Shown here: in pieces, positions 45,059-54,529 of the stretch
How the letters are laid out: each line of letters starts with the position of its first letter
Position numbering within the stretch: the first letter of the stretch is position 1
DNA from: Roseivirga sp. E12
GTDB taxonomy: Bacteria > Bacteroidota > Bacteroidia > Cytophagales > Cyclobacteriaceae
Assembly: GCF_017592825.1 (NCBI RefSeq)
Contig: NZ_JAGFMD010000008.1
Location: 186,001-250,000 of the forward strand
DNA length: 64,000 bases
Reading direction: 5' to 3'
The notes under the pieces: generated by a model
Database searches by the model: none
Told to the model about the DNA's origin: nothing
What the model saw: only the letters and a program-made list of their open reading frames with translations
Made by a program: the position numbers and the translations under genes

Positions 45059-46024
45059 CTATCGCTTTCGCCAAAGCGAGTCCACAAAGTACTGGTTGGA
45101 ATCGATGAAATTTCTTACGATCTCAAAACCGGCTTCTTCGGCATATTCTTGTATCATCTTATGAGAATATTTCTGTGATACCTCCGTGTGAATGGCTTCC
45201 CAAGCATCGAAAGAAAACGACTCGTCTAAGGCTTCGATGTATACTGTTTGTTCCTTCTTTGAGACGATATGGCTCTTAGTTTCTCCGGTTAACGGGTCAT
45301 ATGTTGGAAAATGATCGAAGTTGTCAATATTGAAATTCGCCCCCAGTTCATTATTAATCCTGGTCAGTAAATTTAGGTTGAAAGCCTTAGTAACACCTTC
45401 CTTATCATTATAGGCGGATAGTACTTTCTGAGGGTTTTTCATCAGATCAAAACCAATAAGCAATAGATCTCCTGATGAAAGATTTTCTCCCACATGAGTC
45501 AAAAAGCTGACTCCGGCAGCTCTGTCAAAATTTCCAATATTGGAGCCAAGAAACAATACAACCTCTTTCGAAGAGTCATTGGAAGCTAAGTCTTCCAAGG
45601 CTGAAAAGTACTCACCAACAATGGGCTCAACTTTCAATGAAGGCAACTCTCCATTGAGGTCTTCTTTTAATTGATCCAATACATTTCCAGAAATGTCTAT
45701 TGGAGAATAGGTAAAGGAAATGGCCTTGTTCAAGAAGTGTGCTAACAAAACTTTTGTTTTGGTACCATCTCCGGCACCTAGCTCCACTAACCGGAAGGTT
45801 TGATCATCTCCTAAAAAGGCGTCAAGTATTTCCTCCTTTTGGCGAACAAATATTTCAAACTCCGCTCTGGTAAGGTAATACTCATCCAGGTCCATGATTT
45901 TCTGGAATAGGGCATCCCCCGTCTCATCATAAAAATACATTGAGGGCAAGCTCTTCGGTGATGATTGAAGTCCTCTTTTTATGTCAATTGCAAAGGCATT
46001 TAGCGCCTCTTTTGTCTCACTCAT
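45059..46024 (-). CDS. egtD: L-histidine N-alpha-methyltransferase
   Basis: 321 aa. Trimethylates histidine to hercynine with SAM, the first committed step in ergothioneine synthesis. SAM motif I is LVELGAGDGTKTKVLL. FLGSNIGNFDRAAG and the opening YFYDETGDALFQKIMDLDEYYLTRAE match the EgtD family. It starts 1 nt after the egtB stop. The EgtA, EgtC and EgtE partners of mycobacteria are not in the window. Confidence 0.93.
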   Translation of the reverse strand: MSETKEALNAFAIDIKRGLQSSPKSLPSMYFYDETGDALFQKIMDLDEYYLTRAEFEIFVRQKEEILDAFLGDDQTFRLVELGAGDGTKTKVLLAHFLNKAISFTYSPIDISGNVLDQLKEDLNGELPSLKVEPIVGEYFSALEDLASNDSSKEVVLFLGSNIGNFDRAAGVSFLTHVGENLSSGDLLLIGFDLMKNPQKVLSAYNDKEGVTKAFNLNLLTRINNELGANFNIDNFDHFPTYDPLTGETKSHIVSKKEQTVYIEALDESFSFDAWEAIHTEVSQKYSHKMIQEYAEEAGFEIVRNFIDSNQYFVDSLWRKR

Positions 46025-46025
46025 A

Positions 46026-47297
46026 CTATAATGTCTCCGCTAGTCTTAAGCCGGTGAACTGCCAACGTAAATGGGGGTGAAAAAAGTTTCGATAAGTAGG
46101 TCTAATGTGGTTCCTCATTGTGGCATAGGACCCTCCTCTTAAGACCATTTGATTAACCATGAATTTGCCATTATACTCTCCCAATGCGCCTTCAACTTTT
46201 TGATAGAAAGGGTAAGGCTGATAGGCACTATTGGTCCATTCCCAAACATCTCCGTAAAACTGATAATCATTGCCAACACGAGGCATTGTTCTGAAATGTC
46301 TCTTATCTAGGAAATTCGCAGCTTCAGGGATATCTGGTTGATGTTTTTGACAAGCTACCTCCCATTCAAATTCGGTAGGAAGCCTCTTGCCTTTCCACTT
46401 GGCAAAAGCATCTGCCTCATAAAAGTTAACATGTGTAATAGGTTCATTCGGATTGACATTTTCAAGTCCAGAAAGTGTGTAGTGCTTCCAAACTCCGTCT
46501 TCTTTGAACCAGTAAAAAGGTGCTTTTATAGCCTCCTTTTTCGCCCATTCAAATCCTTCCATAAGCCAATAATTATGATCTTCATAACCACCTGCTTCTA
46601 TAAACTCAATGAACTCGCCAGCTGTGATCAGTCTGTCTAAGACTTGATATTCATGTAGGAAAACTTTGTGTCTACCTTCCTCATTGTCAAAATGGAAATC
46701 AGTTCCTTCATAGCCAATATCGTAGATACCTTCTTCAACCTTCAAATAGTTTTCTTTAAGGCTGGGCTTTGTCTGGGTGTCGCTAAAAGGTTTATAAGTC
46801 GGAAAAAGGGGGTTAATACCAAGTATATGCTTGATATCATATACTAGCAATTCCTGGTGTTGCTGTTCGTGATGGATACCAATGGTCAGCACTGAAACTA
46901 GATCATCATTTAGCTTCTCTTCTTGTAGAAAATGCTTCATATGGTCATCTACATATTTGCGATAAGCCATAATCTCATTAACCCAAGGCCTGGTCAAAGC
47001 ACCTCTTTCTGACCTAACCCAACGGTCCCCTTCTGTTTCATAATAACTATTGAAAAGAAAGTGATAGTCCTTGTCAAAGGGTTTGTAATCCGTGAGGTGG
47101 TTTTTAAGGATAAAATTCTCGAAGAACCAAGTCGTATGCGCCAAATGCCACTTTGGTGGGCTCACATCTACCACGGGTTGTACGACAAAATCCTCTGGCT
47201 GAAGAGGTTCGCACACCTCTTCAGTGATGCGTCTTACCTCTTGGTATTGTGAGAGGAGTGCCTCGTTGTTTATTGTAATCTGCTCCTTCAGCTTCAT
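46026..47297 (-). CDS. egtB: Ergothioneine biosynthesis sulfoxide synthase
   Basis: 423 aa. Non-haem iron enzyme that joins hercynine to a thiol. It has an N-terminal DinB-like domain with PPKWHLAHTTWFFE (His51/His54) and the iron pair HHEQQHQE (His143, His147), then a C-terminal FGE-sulfatase domain: THVNFYEADAFAKWKGKRLPTE and VWEWTNSAYQPYP, RGGSYATMRNHIRPTYR. It is the first gene of the minus-strand egtB-egtD pair. Whether the thiol donor is cysteine or gamma-glutamylcysteine is not decidable here. Confidence 0.95.
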   Translation of the reverse strand: MKLKEQITINNEALLSQYQEVRRITEEVCEPLQPEDFVVQPVVDVSPPKWHLAHTTWFFENFILKNHLTDYKPFDKDYHFLFNSYYETEGDRWVRSERGALTRPWVNEIMAYRKYVDDHMKHFLQEEKLNDDLVSVLTIGIHHEQQHQELLVYDIKHILGINPLFPTYKPFSDTQTKPSLKENYLKVEEGIYDIGYEGTDFHFDNEEGRHKVFLHEYQVLDRLITAGEFIEFIEAGGYEDHNYWLMEGFEWAKKEAIKAPFYWFKEDGVWKHYTLSGLENVNPNEPITHVNFYEADAFAKWKGKRLPTEFEWEVACQKHQPDIPEAANFLDKRHFRTMPRVGNDYQFYGDVWEWTNSAYQPYPFYQKVEGALGEYNGKFMVNQMVLRGGSYATMRNHIRPTYRNFFHPHLRWQFTGLRLAETL

Positions 47298-47389
47298 TTT
47301 TCTGATTTAATGAAAATATGCCTAAAAGGCAAAAATCACTTACTATGCCTTAGATATATCTATGTCGGATGTGTTACAACTTTGGGGAC

Positions 47390-47418
47390 AAAAAAAGCCC
47401 GAAGAATATCTTCGGGCT
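47390..47418 (-). terminator. Terminator downstream of paaE
   Basis: 10-bp stem AGCCCGAAGA/TCTTCGGGCT with a 3-nt loop. On the minus strand a run of 7 T follows, so it ends transcripts coming from the PaaE-like gene before egtB. Confidence 0.88.
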
Positions 47419-47438
47419 CAAACTTTCTTTTTTCGGGA

Positions 47439-48527
47439 TTAGCCTATTTCGATGACCACGTCATCGGTGAGAGGGTGACTTACACATGGTAATACATATC
47501 CTTCGTTAATTTCTGCCTCGGACAGACCCTCGTCTTCATCCATCTTGACCTTTCCTGTTAGGCATTTACCTCTACAAGCTGTACAAAGCCCGCTTTGACA
47601 AGAGAAAGGTAAATCAACATCTTCATCCAGGCCTTTCTCTAAAATCGTCTCGTTTGGTTCAACAGTGTATTTGTACTCATCGCCATCATAGATAATAGTG
47701 ACCTCGCGCGCGACCAACTCCCCATCATTGACATTTTCTTCCTTTGTAGCAGCAGCTGAAACAAAGCTCTCTTTTCTCACCTGACTGTCTGGTATGCCTA
47801 ATGATGAAAGGGATGAGAGGGTTAGGTCCATCATTGGAGTTGGTCCACAGATAAAGATTTCCGCTTTACCTATTTCTATGCTCTTTAAGACATCACCTAT
47901 GATATCTTGACTCAGATAACCTTCATGACATTCGAATTCGCTAGTGACGGCTTCAAGCACATGAATGACATCAAACCGATCGTCAGCGCTCATTTCTTTA
48001 ATTGCCTCATTAAAGATGATACTCTCTTTGTTTCGGTTGGCGTAGACCAAAGTCACTTTTGAATTAGGCTCTTGATCTAAAGTCGATTTAGCAATCGACA
48101 TAAGGGGTGTAATACCACTTCCTCCACCAAAGAGTACTACATGCCTTTCATTTGAAGAAGTAAACTCCGTGGTAAAGTTGCCATTTGGCTCCATGAGTTT
48201 CACTATATCTCCAGCACTTACCGAATCATTCAGATAATTCGATACTATTCCTCCTTCAACTCTCTTAACAGCAACAGCTGGGTAAGCATCAACAAATGGA
48301 GATGAACAAAGAGAATATGCTCTTCTCTCCTCTTTTCCATTAACATTTGCAACAACCGTCAAAAACTGGCCTGATTTATAGGAAAGTGTACCGTCTTCTG
48401 GTTGTTCGAAATGGATACTTACAGCGTCTTCTGTCTCACGAATTACCTCCTTCACTTTAAGGTTTAAAAAGCCTGTCTTCACTTCTGGAACCTTGTTTTC
48501 TTTCTTCTTAAATAAGCCGAACGCCAT
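47439..48527 (-). CDS. paaE: Ferredoxin-type NAD(P)H reductase, PaaE-like
   Basis: 362 aa with three parts. An FAD domain (about 20-125) carries RRAYSLCSSP. An NAD(P)-binding domain (about 128-255) carries VVLFGGGSGITPLMS and EIFICGPTPMMD. A C-terminal plant-type [2Fe-2S] ferredoxin domain has CQSGLCTACRGKC plus a fourth Cys in VLPCVSHP. This is the layout of PaaE, the reductase that feeds electrons to the phenylacetyl-CoA epoxidase, and of related HCP/HmpX reductases. It lies about 3.2 kb from paaABCD on the opposite strand, so assignment to the complex is inference. Confidence 0.82.
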   Translation of the reverse strand: MAFGLFKKKENKVPEVKTGFLNLKVKEVIRETEDAVSIHFEQPEDGTLSYKSGQFLTVVANVNGKEERRAYSLCSSPFVDAYPAVAVKRVEGGIVSNYLNDSVSAGDIVKLMEPNGNFTTEFTSSNERHVVLFGGGSGITPLMSIAKSTLDQEPNSKVTLVYANRNKESIIFNEAIKEMSADDRFDVIHVLEAVTSEFECHEGYLSQDIIGDVLKSIEIGKAEIFICGPTPMMDLTLSSLSSLGIPDSQVRKESFVSAAATKEENVNDGELVAREVTIIYDGDEYKYTVEPNETILEKGLDEDVDLPFSCQSGLCTACRGKCLTGKVKMDEDEGLSEAEINEGYVLPCVSHPLTDDVVIEIG

Positions 48528-48697
48528 AGTCTAAATTCTAAAATTCAAATACTCTTTGCTTAACTCTTAAGGGCCAGTATTAGTTTAATACCATCACCAC
48601 TTTTTGATCACGCAAAAGTAAGGACTATATCACAAGAAAGGAAGTGATCTTAAGAGCATTAGCATCATCAATGGGTAGTAGTACTCTATTGATTTTG

Positions 48698-48705
48698 TAT
48701 CTTTG
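48698..48705 (+). promoter_or_regulatory. -7 box of purB
   Basis: TATCTTTG, a full TAnnTTTG match. It ends 27 nt before the ATG at 48733. The upstream in-frame TTG at 48703 falls inside this box and so would not be in the transcript, which supports the later start. Confidence 0.65.
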
Positions 48706-48732
48706 GCCTTTCTCAGAAATGAATCGGATTTA

Positions 48733-50076
48733 ATGGAATTGAATAGCCTTACCGCCATCTCGCCTGTAGATGGTAGATACCGCAGAGTCACCTCGTCACT
48801 TGGTGCCTACTTTTCAGAATTTGCACTAATCAAATACAGGGTAGAAGTAGAAATTGAGTACTTCATAGCGCTGTGTGAAATGCCTATACCTCAGTTAGAA
48901 TTGGTAGATCATGAACTCTTTGACTCCTTAAGAGCTATTTACAGAGATTTCTCTGAGTCGGATGCTACTTCTATCAAAGAGATTGAAAAAACAACCAATC
49001 ATGATGTCAAGGCAGTTGAATATTTCATTAAGGAAAAATTCGACCAGCTAGGGCTAAACGATTATAAAGAGTTTATTCATTTCGGCCTTACCTCTCAAGA
49101 CATTAACAATACTTCCGTTCCATTGACCTTAAAACGAGGTCTTCATGAGGTAATTGAACCTGCTTTGTTGGAGGTGAATGCATTGATCAAAAATATGGCG
49201 GAGGTTTGGGCGAATGTCTCCATGCTTGCCAAAACACATGGGCAACCAGCCTCTCCAACAAGACTTGGTAAAGAAATGGAGGTTTTCAGCGCCAGAATTG
49301 ATGAGCAGTTGGTTCAGTTAGGAGATGTACCATTTGCCGCAAAGTTTGGCGGGGCGACTGGTAATTTCAATGCACACCACGTAGCCTACCCTAAAAATGA
49401 TTGGATTCAGTTTGGAGATCACTTTGTCAGCGAGTACTTAGGGCTCAAGCGCAGTCATCCTACTACGCAAATAGAGCATTACGATCACTTGGCAGCGCTG
49501 TTTGATGCTTTGAAACGAATCAATACTATTTTGATTGACTTCTCTAGAGATGTATGGCAGTATGTCTCAATGAACTATTTCAAGCAGAAAATCAAAGCAG
49601 GAGAAATTGGATCATCAGCGATGCCCCATAAAGTCAACCCGATTGACTTTGAGAATGCTGAAGGTAACCTTGGGGTTGCCAATGCATTATTTGAGCATCT
49701 GTCAGCGAAACTCCCCATTTCAAGATTGCAAAGAGACTTAACAGATTCTACAGTGCTGAGAAATGTGGGGGTTCCATTGGGTCACACCTTAATTGCTCTA
49801 AAATCATTAGTAAAGGGAATCAACAAATTGGAACTCAATCAAGCCGCCATTGATGCAGATTTAGAAGACAACTGGGCGGTAGTAGCTGAGGCTATTCAGA
49901 CCATTCTAAGAAGAGAAGGCTATCCAAAACCTTATGAAGCACTAAAAGGTTTGACGCGCAAGAATACAAAAGTAACAGAAGCTACCATTAAGGAATTTAT
50001 TGAAACGCTTAATGTCTCGGAAGAGATCAAATCAGAGCTAAGGGTAATTAGTCCGTTTAATTATACAGGGCAATAA
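48733..50076 (+). CDS. purB: Adenylosuccinate lyase
   Basis: 447 aa from the ATG at 48733 (MELNSLTAISPVDGRYRR, the usual PurB opening). It cleaves SAICAR and adenylosuccinate in purine synthesis. Family signature SSAMPHKVNPIDFE and the catalytic-loop region TSQDINNTSVP are present, as is KTHGQPASPT. The promoter box at 48698 argues against the 10-codon longer frame. A terminator hairpin follows directly. Confidence 0.96.
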   Translation: MELNSLTAISPVDGRYRRVTSSLGAYFSEFALIKYRVEVEIEYFIALCEMPIPQLELVDHELFDSLRAIYRDFSESDATSIKEIEKTTNHDVKAVEYFIKEKFDQLGLNDYKEFIHFGLTSQDINNTSVPLTLKRGLHEVIEPALLEVNALIKNMAEVWANVSMLAKTHGQPASPTRLGKEMEVFSARIDEQLVQLGDVPFAAKFGGATGNFNAHHVAYPKNDWIQFGDHFVSEYLGLKRSHPTTQIEHYDHLAALFDALKRINTILIDFSRDVWQYVSMNYFKQKIKAGEIGSSAMPHKVNPIDFENAEGNLGVANALFEHLSAKLPISRLQRDLTDSTVLRNVGVPLGHTLIALKSLVKGINKLELNQAAIDADLEDNWAVVAEAIQTILRREGYPKPYEALKGLTRKNTKVTEATIKEFIETLNVSEEIKSELRVISPFNYTGQ

Positions 50077-50109
50077 AAAAGGTCCTTCCAAAATTCGGAA
50101 GGACCTTTT
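50077..50109. terminator. Bidirectional terminator between purB and the TolC gene
   Basis: 13-bp perfect stem AAAAGGTCCTTCC/GGAAGGACCTTTT with a 7-nt loop, between two convergent genes. Confidence 0.9.
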
Positions 50110-50124
50110 CTTTCTGCCGGTCTC

Positions 50125-51645
50125 TTATTTATTCTGTATTCTTTCTACCATTGAATCTGACTTAGGATCATATTCTAGTAACGGGTTGTATAGAAGTCTA
50201 CGTTCCCTAAAGTCGTATAATGTGAGTGTTCTCAATTCATAATATGCATTCCAATACTGTCGCAAGGCATCAATATAATTTCGAATAGCTGAGTCCTTAG
50301 TATCTCTAGCATTATTAAGCTCAAGTATCCCTACCTTACCAGCTAGGTATCTGCCATTGGTAACTTCAAATCCTCGTTGTGCAATTTCTTGCCTTTTCAA
50401 GGAAATCTCAATTTGCGTTCGAATTTGTTCAAAGTTTCTAATTGAATTAGCAATCTCTTGCTCAAAGTTGACTTGATTCTGTTCTATATTAAATTCGACC
50501 CTTTTTTGACTTTCTAAAGCTTGATTCATTCGAGCTCTATTCCTTCCACCATCAAGAATTGGCATGTTGAAATTCAGTCTAACGGTAGAACCTGCAGCCA
50601 AATTATTACCACTGTACACACCGCTAAGGTCATTAACTTGAGGACTAACATAACCAAAGGATGCACTCAATGAGGCATTAAAGCGCCTCGCTCTTGCTTC
50701 AGCTACAGTACGTTGAGCCTGCAGGCGTTGCAATTGAAAGTCCAAAAACTCAGCACGATTCTTTTTCGCATATTCCAGAGCTTCATCATAGTCTATTTGA
50801 AATTCCGGAGCATCAGCAGGTGGCACCAACTCTAATTCAACATCGTCAGTCAAACCAATAAAGTTTCTAAGTTCAAGCGTTCGAGTTTGGACATCAATGG
50901 CAGCTTGGGCAGCCTGACTCTGAGCCGTAATTAAATTGAGTTCCGCATTCAAGACTTCATCTTCCGTAGTAGTGCCAATGTTATATCTACCTTGTTGAAT
51001 TTTGTTAATCGTGTCATTAGCTGCTCTATTCTGTTCTGCTATCTCCAAATTCTTCTGCTCGATCAAGAGTTGGAAAAATCTTCTAGCCGCCTCTTGCGAA
51101 GCCAATTCAATATCTTGAACATATGCTCTTTTCGATTGCTCATAATTCAAAGGTTCAATCTGCTTATCCCATTTAAAAGGATTCACTGTAAACAATGGCT
51201 GTGTAATAGTTATACCCACAGGGTCTCCTTGATAGAGTGTTTGCTCAGCCCCTTCTAAGTAATTATCGAATCTTGAAATGTTAGTTTCAAATGACACGGT
51301 AGTGTTTGTCCATGGAAGCACCTGCTCCAAACCCAAACTTAGGTCGGAATTATTCTGATTTACCGTTCTAAAAGCAACAGTACCATTATTTTGTGTTGTC
51401 GGTATTGCCCTATCTACATAACTCGGAACTGTACCTCTCAAAAGTAGTTGAGGTTGTAAACCAGCCTTATATACTCTGAAGTTCCAGTAATCTACATTTC
51501 TTCTTGTCTCAGCCAGCTGAGCACTTCTTGAGTTAGCCTTTGCCAACTCAATAACTTCTTCAAGTGTTAATACTCTTTTTTGTTGAGCAAGTGATATTTG
51601 AGATAGGCAAAAAATCGCCAGTGATAGAAAAATGACCTTTTTCAT
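50125..51645 (-). CDS. TolC family outer-membrane efflux channel
   Basis: 506 aa with a signal peptide (SLAIFCLSQISLAQ). Two repeats of outer-membrane efflux protein (OEP) helices and strands follow: EEVIELAKANSRSAQLAETRRN, GTTTEDEVLNAELNLITAQSQAAQA and GKVGILELNNARDTKDSAIRNYIDALRQYWNAYYELRTLT. It is the last of three genes in the minus-strand efflux operon (54529-50125), 10 nt after the permease. It forms the outer-membrane exit duct. Confidence 0.92.
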   Translation of the reverse strand: MKKVIFLSLAIFCLSQISLAQQKRVLTLEEVIELAKANSRSAQLAETRRNVDYWNFRVYKAGLQPQLLLRGTVPSYVDRAIPTTQNNGTVAFRTVNQNNSDLSLGLEQVLPWTNTTVSFETNISRFDNYLEGAEQTLYQGDPVGITITQPLFTVNPFKWDKQIEPLNYEQSKRAYVQDIELASQEAARRFFQLLIEQKNLEIAEQNRAANDTINKIQQGRYNIGTTTEDEVLNAELNLITAQSQAAQAAIDVQTRTLELRNFIGLTDDVELELVPPADAPEFQIDYDEALEYAKKNRAEFLDFQLQRLQAQRTVAEARARRFNASLSASFGYVSPQVNDLSGVYSGNNLAAGSTVRLNFNMPILDGGRNRARMNQALESQKRVEFNIEQNQVNFEQEIANSIRNFEQIRTQIEISLKRQEIAQRGFEVTNGRYLAGKVGILELNNARDTKDSAIRNYIDALRQYWNAYYELRTLTLYDFRERRLLYNPLLEYDPKSDSMVERIQNK

Positions 51646-51655
51646 ATGAGTTTGA

Positions 51656-53023
51656 TTATTCGTGTCTTAATGATGTAATAGGATCTTGTTCGGCTGCCCT
51701 TTTTGCGGGAGTGATACCAAAAATTAGTCCCACAGTTGCTGCAACACCAAATGAAATCAGTATTGACATAAAGCTAATTTGGGTTGGGAAATCTGCCAGG
51801 CTAGAAACAGCATAGGCCAAGCCAACACCAAGAATTACCCCAACTATGCCTCCTGTAACCGAAATAACGACAGCTTCGAAAAGAAACTGCATAATGATAT
51901 CATTCTTTTTGGCTCCTATCGATAATCTCAATCCAATTTCCTTAATACGCTCCAGTACCGAAGCCAGCATGATATTCATAATACCAATACCTCCTACTAA
52001 TAGTGATATGGCTGCGATAGCCGCAAGCACTATATTAAAAATGTTTTGTGTCCTTTGCTGTTGTTTTAATAGTAGCTCAGGAATGGATATTTCAAAATCA
52101 ACCACTCCATAATGTCTTCTTTCAAGCATTCTCGCCATTACATCAGCAGTAGGGTTCAGTTTTACAGACTCACTCACCTGTACAACCAACCTATCTATCT
52201 GATGATAATTGCTCGGTTTATCATCATCTGAAGCAGCTGTCGTGGTGATTGAGAAACCTCCTCTACCACCAAACCTGAAGCTAGTTCCAAAGTTCTTTTT
52301 AAGACCAGAACCTGTTACTAAGTCCCTGTTGATATACCTTATAAGTACGGTCTGTATAGGTGTATATACGTCCATGTTATAATCCCTGATTCCTAAGTTA
52401 GAAATCGCTTTTTCAGAGATATACCTTTCCTTTAAAACTCCAATAACTTCAAGCCATTGGCTTCCTACTTTAATCTTTTTACCAATAGGATTCTCTCTCG
52501 CAAAAAACTTTGACTGAATTGCTTTACCGATGATGCAAACAGGAGCGCCCTTTTCAAGCTGTTTCTCTGAGAACATTTTGCCCTCATAAAGCTCAAAGTT
52601 GGCCACTTCAAAATAGCTAGGCTCGACACCTACCAATTTTGAAGATCTCCTAATCCCATTTTTGATGATATAGGTTTCCAAGAGTATCTCAGGGCTCATC
52701 TTTTTAATGCCGGGAATACTCTTCCTAATGCTTTCTACATCAAGAAGCTTAAGTCCTGGAGAAAACTTTTTAGAGTCCTCCTCTTCATCACCCAAAGACT
52801 GCTCTACTTGCTCAACCATTGGCTGCACAATGATGTTGTTCACTCCCACTAATTCTATCTGTTCTAGAATCTCGGACTGTGCACCATTTCCTATCGCTAA
52901 CATGGCGATTACAGCAGCTACTCCAAAGATTATACCTAGTGCTGTCAACAGCGAACGCACCTTGTTGGCAATCACCGCTTCCATTGCGATATAAAAATTG
53001 GACAATAAACTCTTCTTATTCAT
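51656..53023 (-). CDS. MacB/FtsX-type ABC transporter permease
   Basis: 455 aa. Four membrane helices: one N-terminal (about 22-45, LLTALGIIFGVAAVIAMLAI), a large periplasmic MacB-PCD domain (about 50-320), and three C-terminal helices (about 330-440). LVGGIGIMNIMLASVLERIKEIGLRLSIGA is the FtsX signature. There is no ATP-binding domain, unlike MacB itself. It lies between the HlyD-like adaptor (15 nt upstream) and TolC (10 nt downstream). The ATPase must come from elsewhere. Confidence 0.9.
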   Translation of the reverse strand: MNKKSLLSNFYIAMEAVIANKVRSLLTALGIIFGVAAVIAMLAIGNGAQSEILEQIELVGVNNIIVQPMVEQVEQSLGDEEEDSKKFSPGLKLLDVESIRKSIPGIKKMSPEILLETYIIKNGIRRSSKLVGVEPSYFEVANFELYEGKMFSEKQLEKGAPVCIIGKAIQSKFFARENPIGKKIKVGSQWLEVIGVLKERYISEKAISNLGIRDYNMDVYTPIQTVLIRYINRDLVTGSGLKKNFGTSFRFGGRGGFSITTTAASDDDKPSNYHQIDRLVVQVSESVKLNPTADVMARMLERRHYGVVDFEISIPELLLKQQQRTQNIFNIVLAAIAAISLLVGGIGIMNIMLASVLERIKEIGLRLSIGAKKNDIIMQFLFEAVVISVTGGIVGVILGVGLAYAVSSLADFPTQISFMSILISFGVAATVGLIFGITPAKRAAEQDPITSLRHE

Positions 53024-53038
53024 GTTCAGCGGTCTAGA

Positions 53039-54529
53039 TTAGTTATTCGGTTGTCCTGATCTCGCAGCACCACCTCTGGCTCCACCACCGCCTCTTTGGC
53101 CTCCGCGACCGCCACCAAACCGCTTCATCATTTCAGTGGCTTGTTTAGCATCCATTCCACGATCCTTAAACCTTTGGATCACTTCTGGTGACATTTCGGT
53201 GCCATCAGGCATTAGCCACTCACCTTCTCCATTAAGAAGTTCTTCTGGTGCAGATTGGTACTTCTGCATTCTAGTACCGTCCAACTCAGCTAGAAGCCTA
53301 GGCACTTTCCCCTCAGCTGAAGCTGGCAGAGACATGTTAATCATTTCGCCTTCATTTACTCCTAATTCTATTACTGCCTCGTTGCTATTAGTCTGCCCCA
53401 CTTTTACCTCTTGCAAGACACCACCTTTTTTCACAACATAATTGATGGAGTCGTTATAAACGTGAAGACATTCAAGCGGTAAAAAGATAACACTATCTAA
53501 CTTTTGAGTAACAATAATATTACTTGTAGTCATAGCTGGTCTTAAGTCACCGTCTCTTTCATTAAGCCTAACCACAACTTCAAACACCTTTGCATCAGAG
53601 TTTGGATTTTGCTGACCTACTCTAGCTACTCGAAGCACTCTGCCCGATAATTGTTTCTCAGGAAATGCATCCAATCCAATATCTACAGGCTGGCCTGACT
53701 TTACTTTCCTAATATCTACTTCATTAATGTATGTTGTTGAAATCATGCTCGAAAGATCTGGTAACTCAGCCACATTAGGCGAGTAAGGACTGATAGAAGA
53801 ACCTTCAATGATTCTATCTCCTCCAAAACCTCCTTTTGTATAAATCACCATGCCTGATTGAGGTGCCAGGATTGTAAAATCACTGATCAATTTCTGCATT
53901 CTGTCGTACCTATTTTGTACCCGCTTCAGGTCCGCTGTTGCTTCGATCAACTTAGATTTGGCTTGTTCTATTTTTAAACCGTAGTTCTCAATAGCGCGCA
54001 TTTTATCACGCTTTAATTTTTCAAGCTCATTCTCGTATTTCTTGATGGTTGCAGGTGGCTCATACTGAGACTGCTCTAATTGGAGTTGCTTTTCTTCAAT
54101 GTTGTAATCAAGATTAATAAGCTTATCTCTTTCGGCACTAAGTGTTAGTGCTGTATCTATCTTTGCGTTATCATATTCAGCAGTCTCCGCATCTAGTCTG
54201 TCTTTTTCTGCCTGAATTTTGTCGTAGAGTTCTCCTGGATCGAGCTGAGCTACAAATTCTCCTGCGCTAACTTGGGTACCTTCGGCCACAAGCCTTTGAA
54301 CAGTCATTGTTCTAATACCAAAGTCTCTTGCTGACGCAGGTCCAATGATCTTAGTTGACCTTTCGGCAGATAGCTCACCTGTTGTGGTCACTTCCACAGT
54401 AAACTCACCCTTCTCCGCTTTTGCATATAGGGATGTGGTCTCCTCGGCCTTCGAAGGATTGAAGAACTGCACAGCAGCAATGATCACTACCACTATGATG
54501 ACACCAAAAATGATTAACTTATTTCTCAT
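53039..54529 (-). CDS. HlyD/MacA-type periplasmic adaptor
   Basis: 496 aa with one N-terminal membrane anchor (about 5-22, IIFGVIIVVVIIAAVQFF). Barrel-sandwich and long coiled-coil hairpin regions (about 40-230) follow, with GEFVAQLDPGELYDKIQAEKDRL and LAPQSGMVIYTKGG. A beta-barrel domain and a C-terminal tail rich in Gly/Arg (FGGGRGGQRGGGGARGG) end the protein. It couples the inner-membrane permease to TolC. It is the first gene of the operon. A weak minus-strand -7 box TAATTTCG lies at 54568-54575. Confidence 0.9.
   Translation of the reverse strand: MRNKLIIFGVIIVVVIIAAVQFFNPSKAEETTSLYAKAEKGEFTVEVTTTGELSAERSTKIIGPASARDFGIRTMTVQRLVAEGTQVSAGEFVAQLDPGELYDKIQAEKDRLDAETAEYDNAKIDTALTLSAERDKLINLDYNIEEKQLQLEQSQYEPPATIKKYENELEKLKRDKMRAIENYGLKIEQAKSKLIEATADLKRVQNRYDRMQKLISDFTILAPQSGMVIYTKGGFGGDRIIEGSSISPYSPNVAELPDLSSMISTTYINEVDIRKVKSGQPVDIGLDAFPEKQLSGRVLRVARVGQQNPNSDAKVFEVVVRLNERDGDLRPAMTTSNIIVTQKLDSVIFLPLECLHVYNDSINYVVKKGGVLQEVKVGQTNSNEAVIELGVNEGEMINMSLPASAEGKVPRLLAELDGTRMQKYQSAPEELLNGEGEWLMPDGTEMSPEVIQRFKDRGMDAKQATEMMKRFGGGRGGQRGGGGARGGAARSGQPNN

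Noticed and set aside
48703-48732. Longer purB reading frame starting at 48703
   Set aside because: The -7 promoter box overlaps that start, and the family N-terminus begins at the ATG at 48733.
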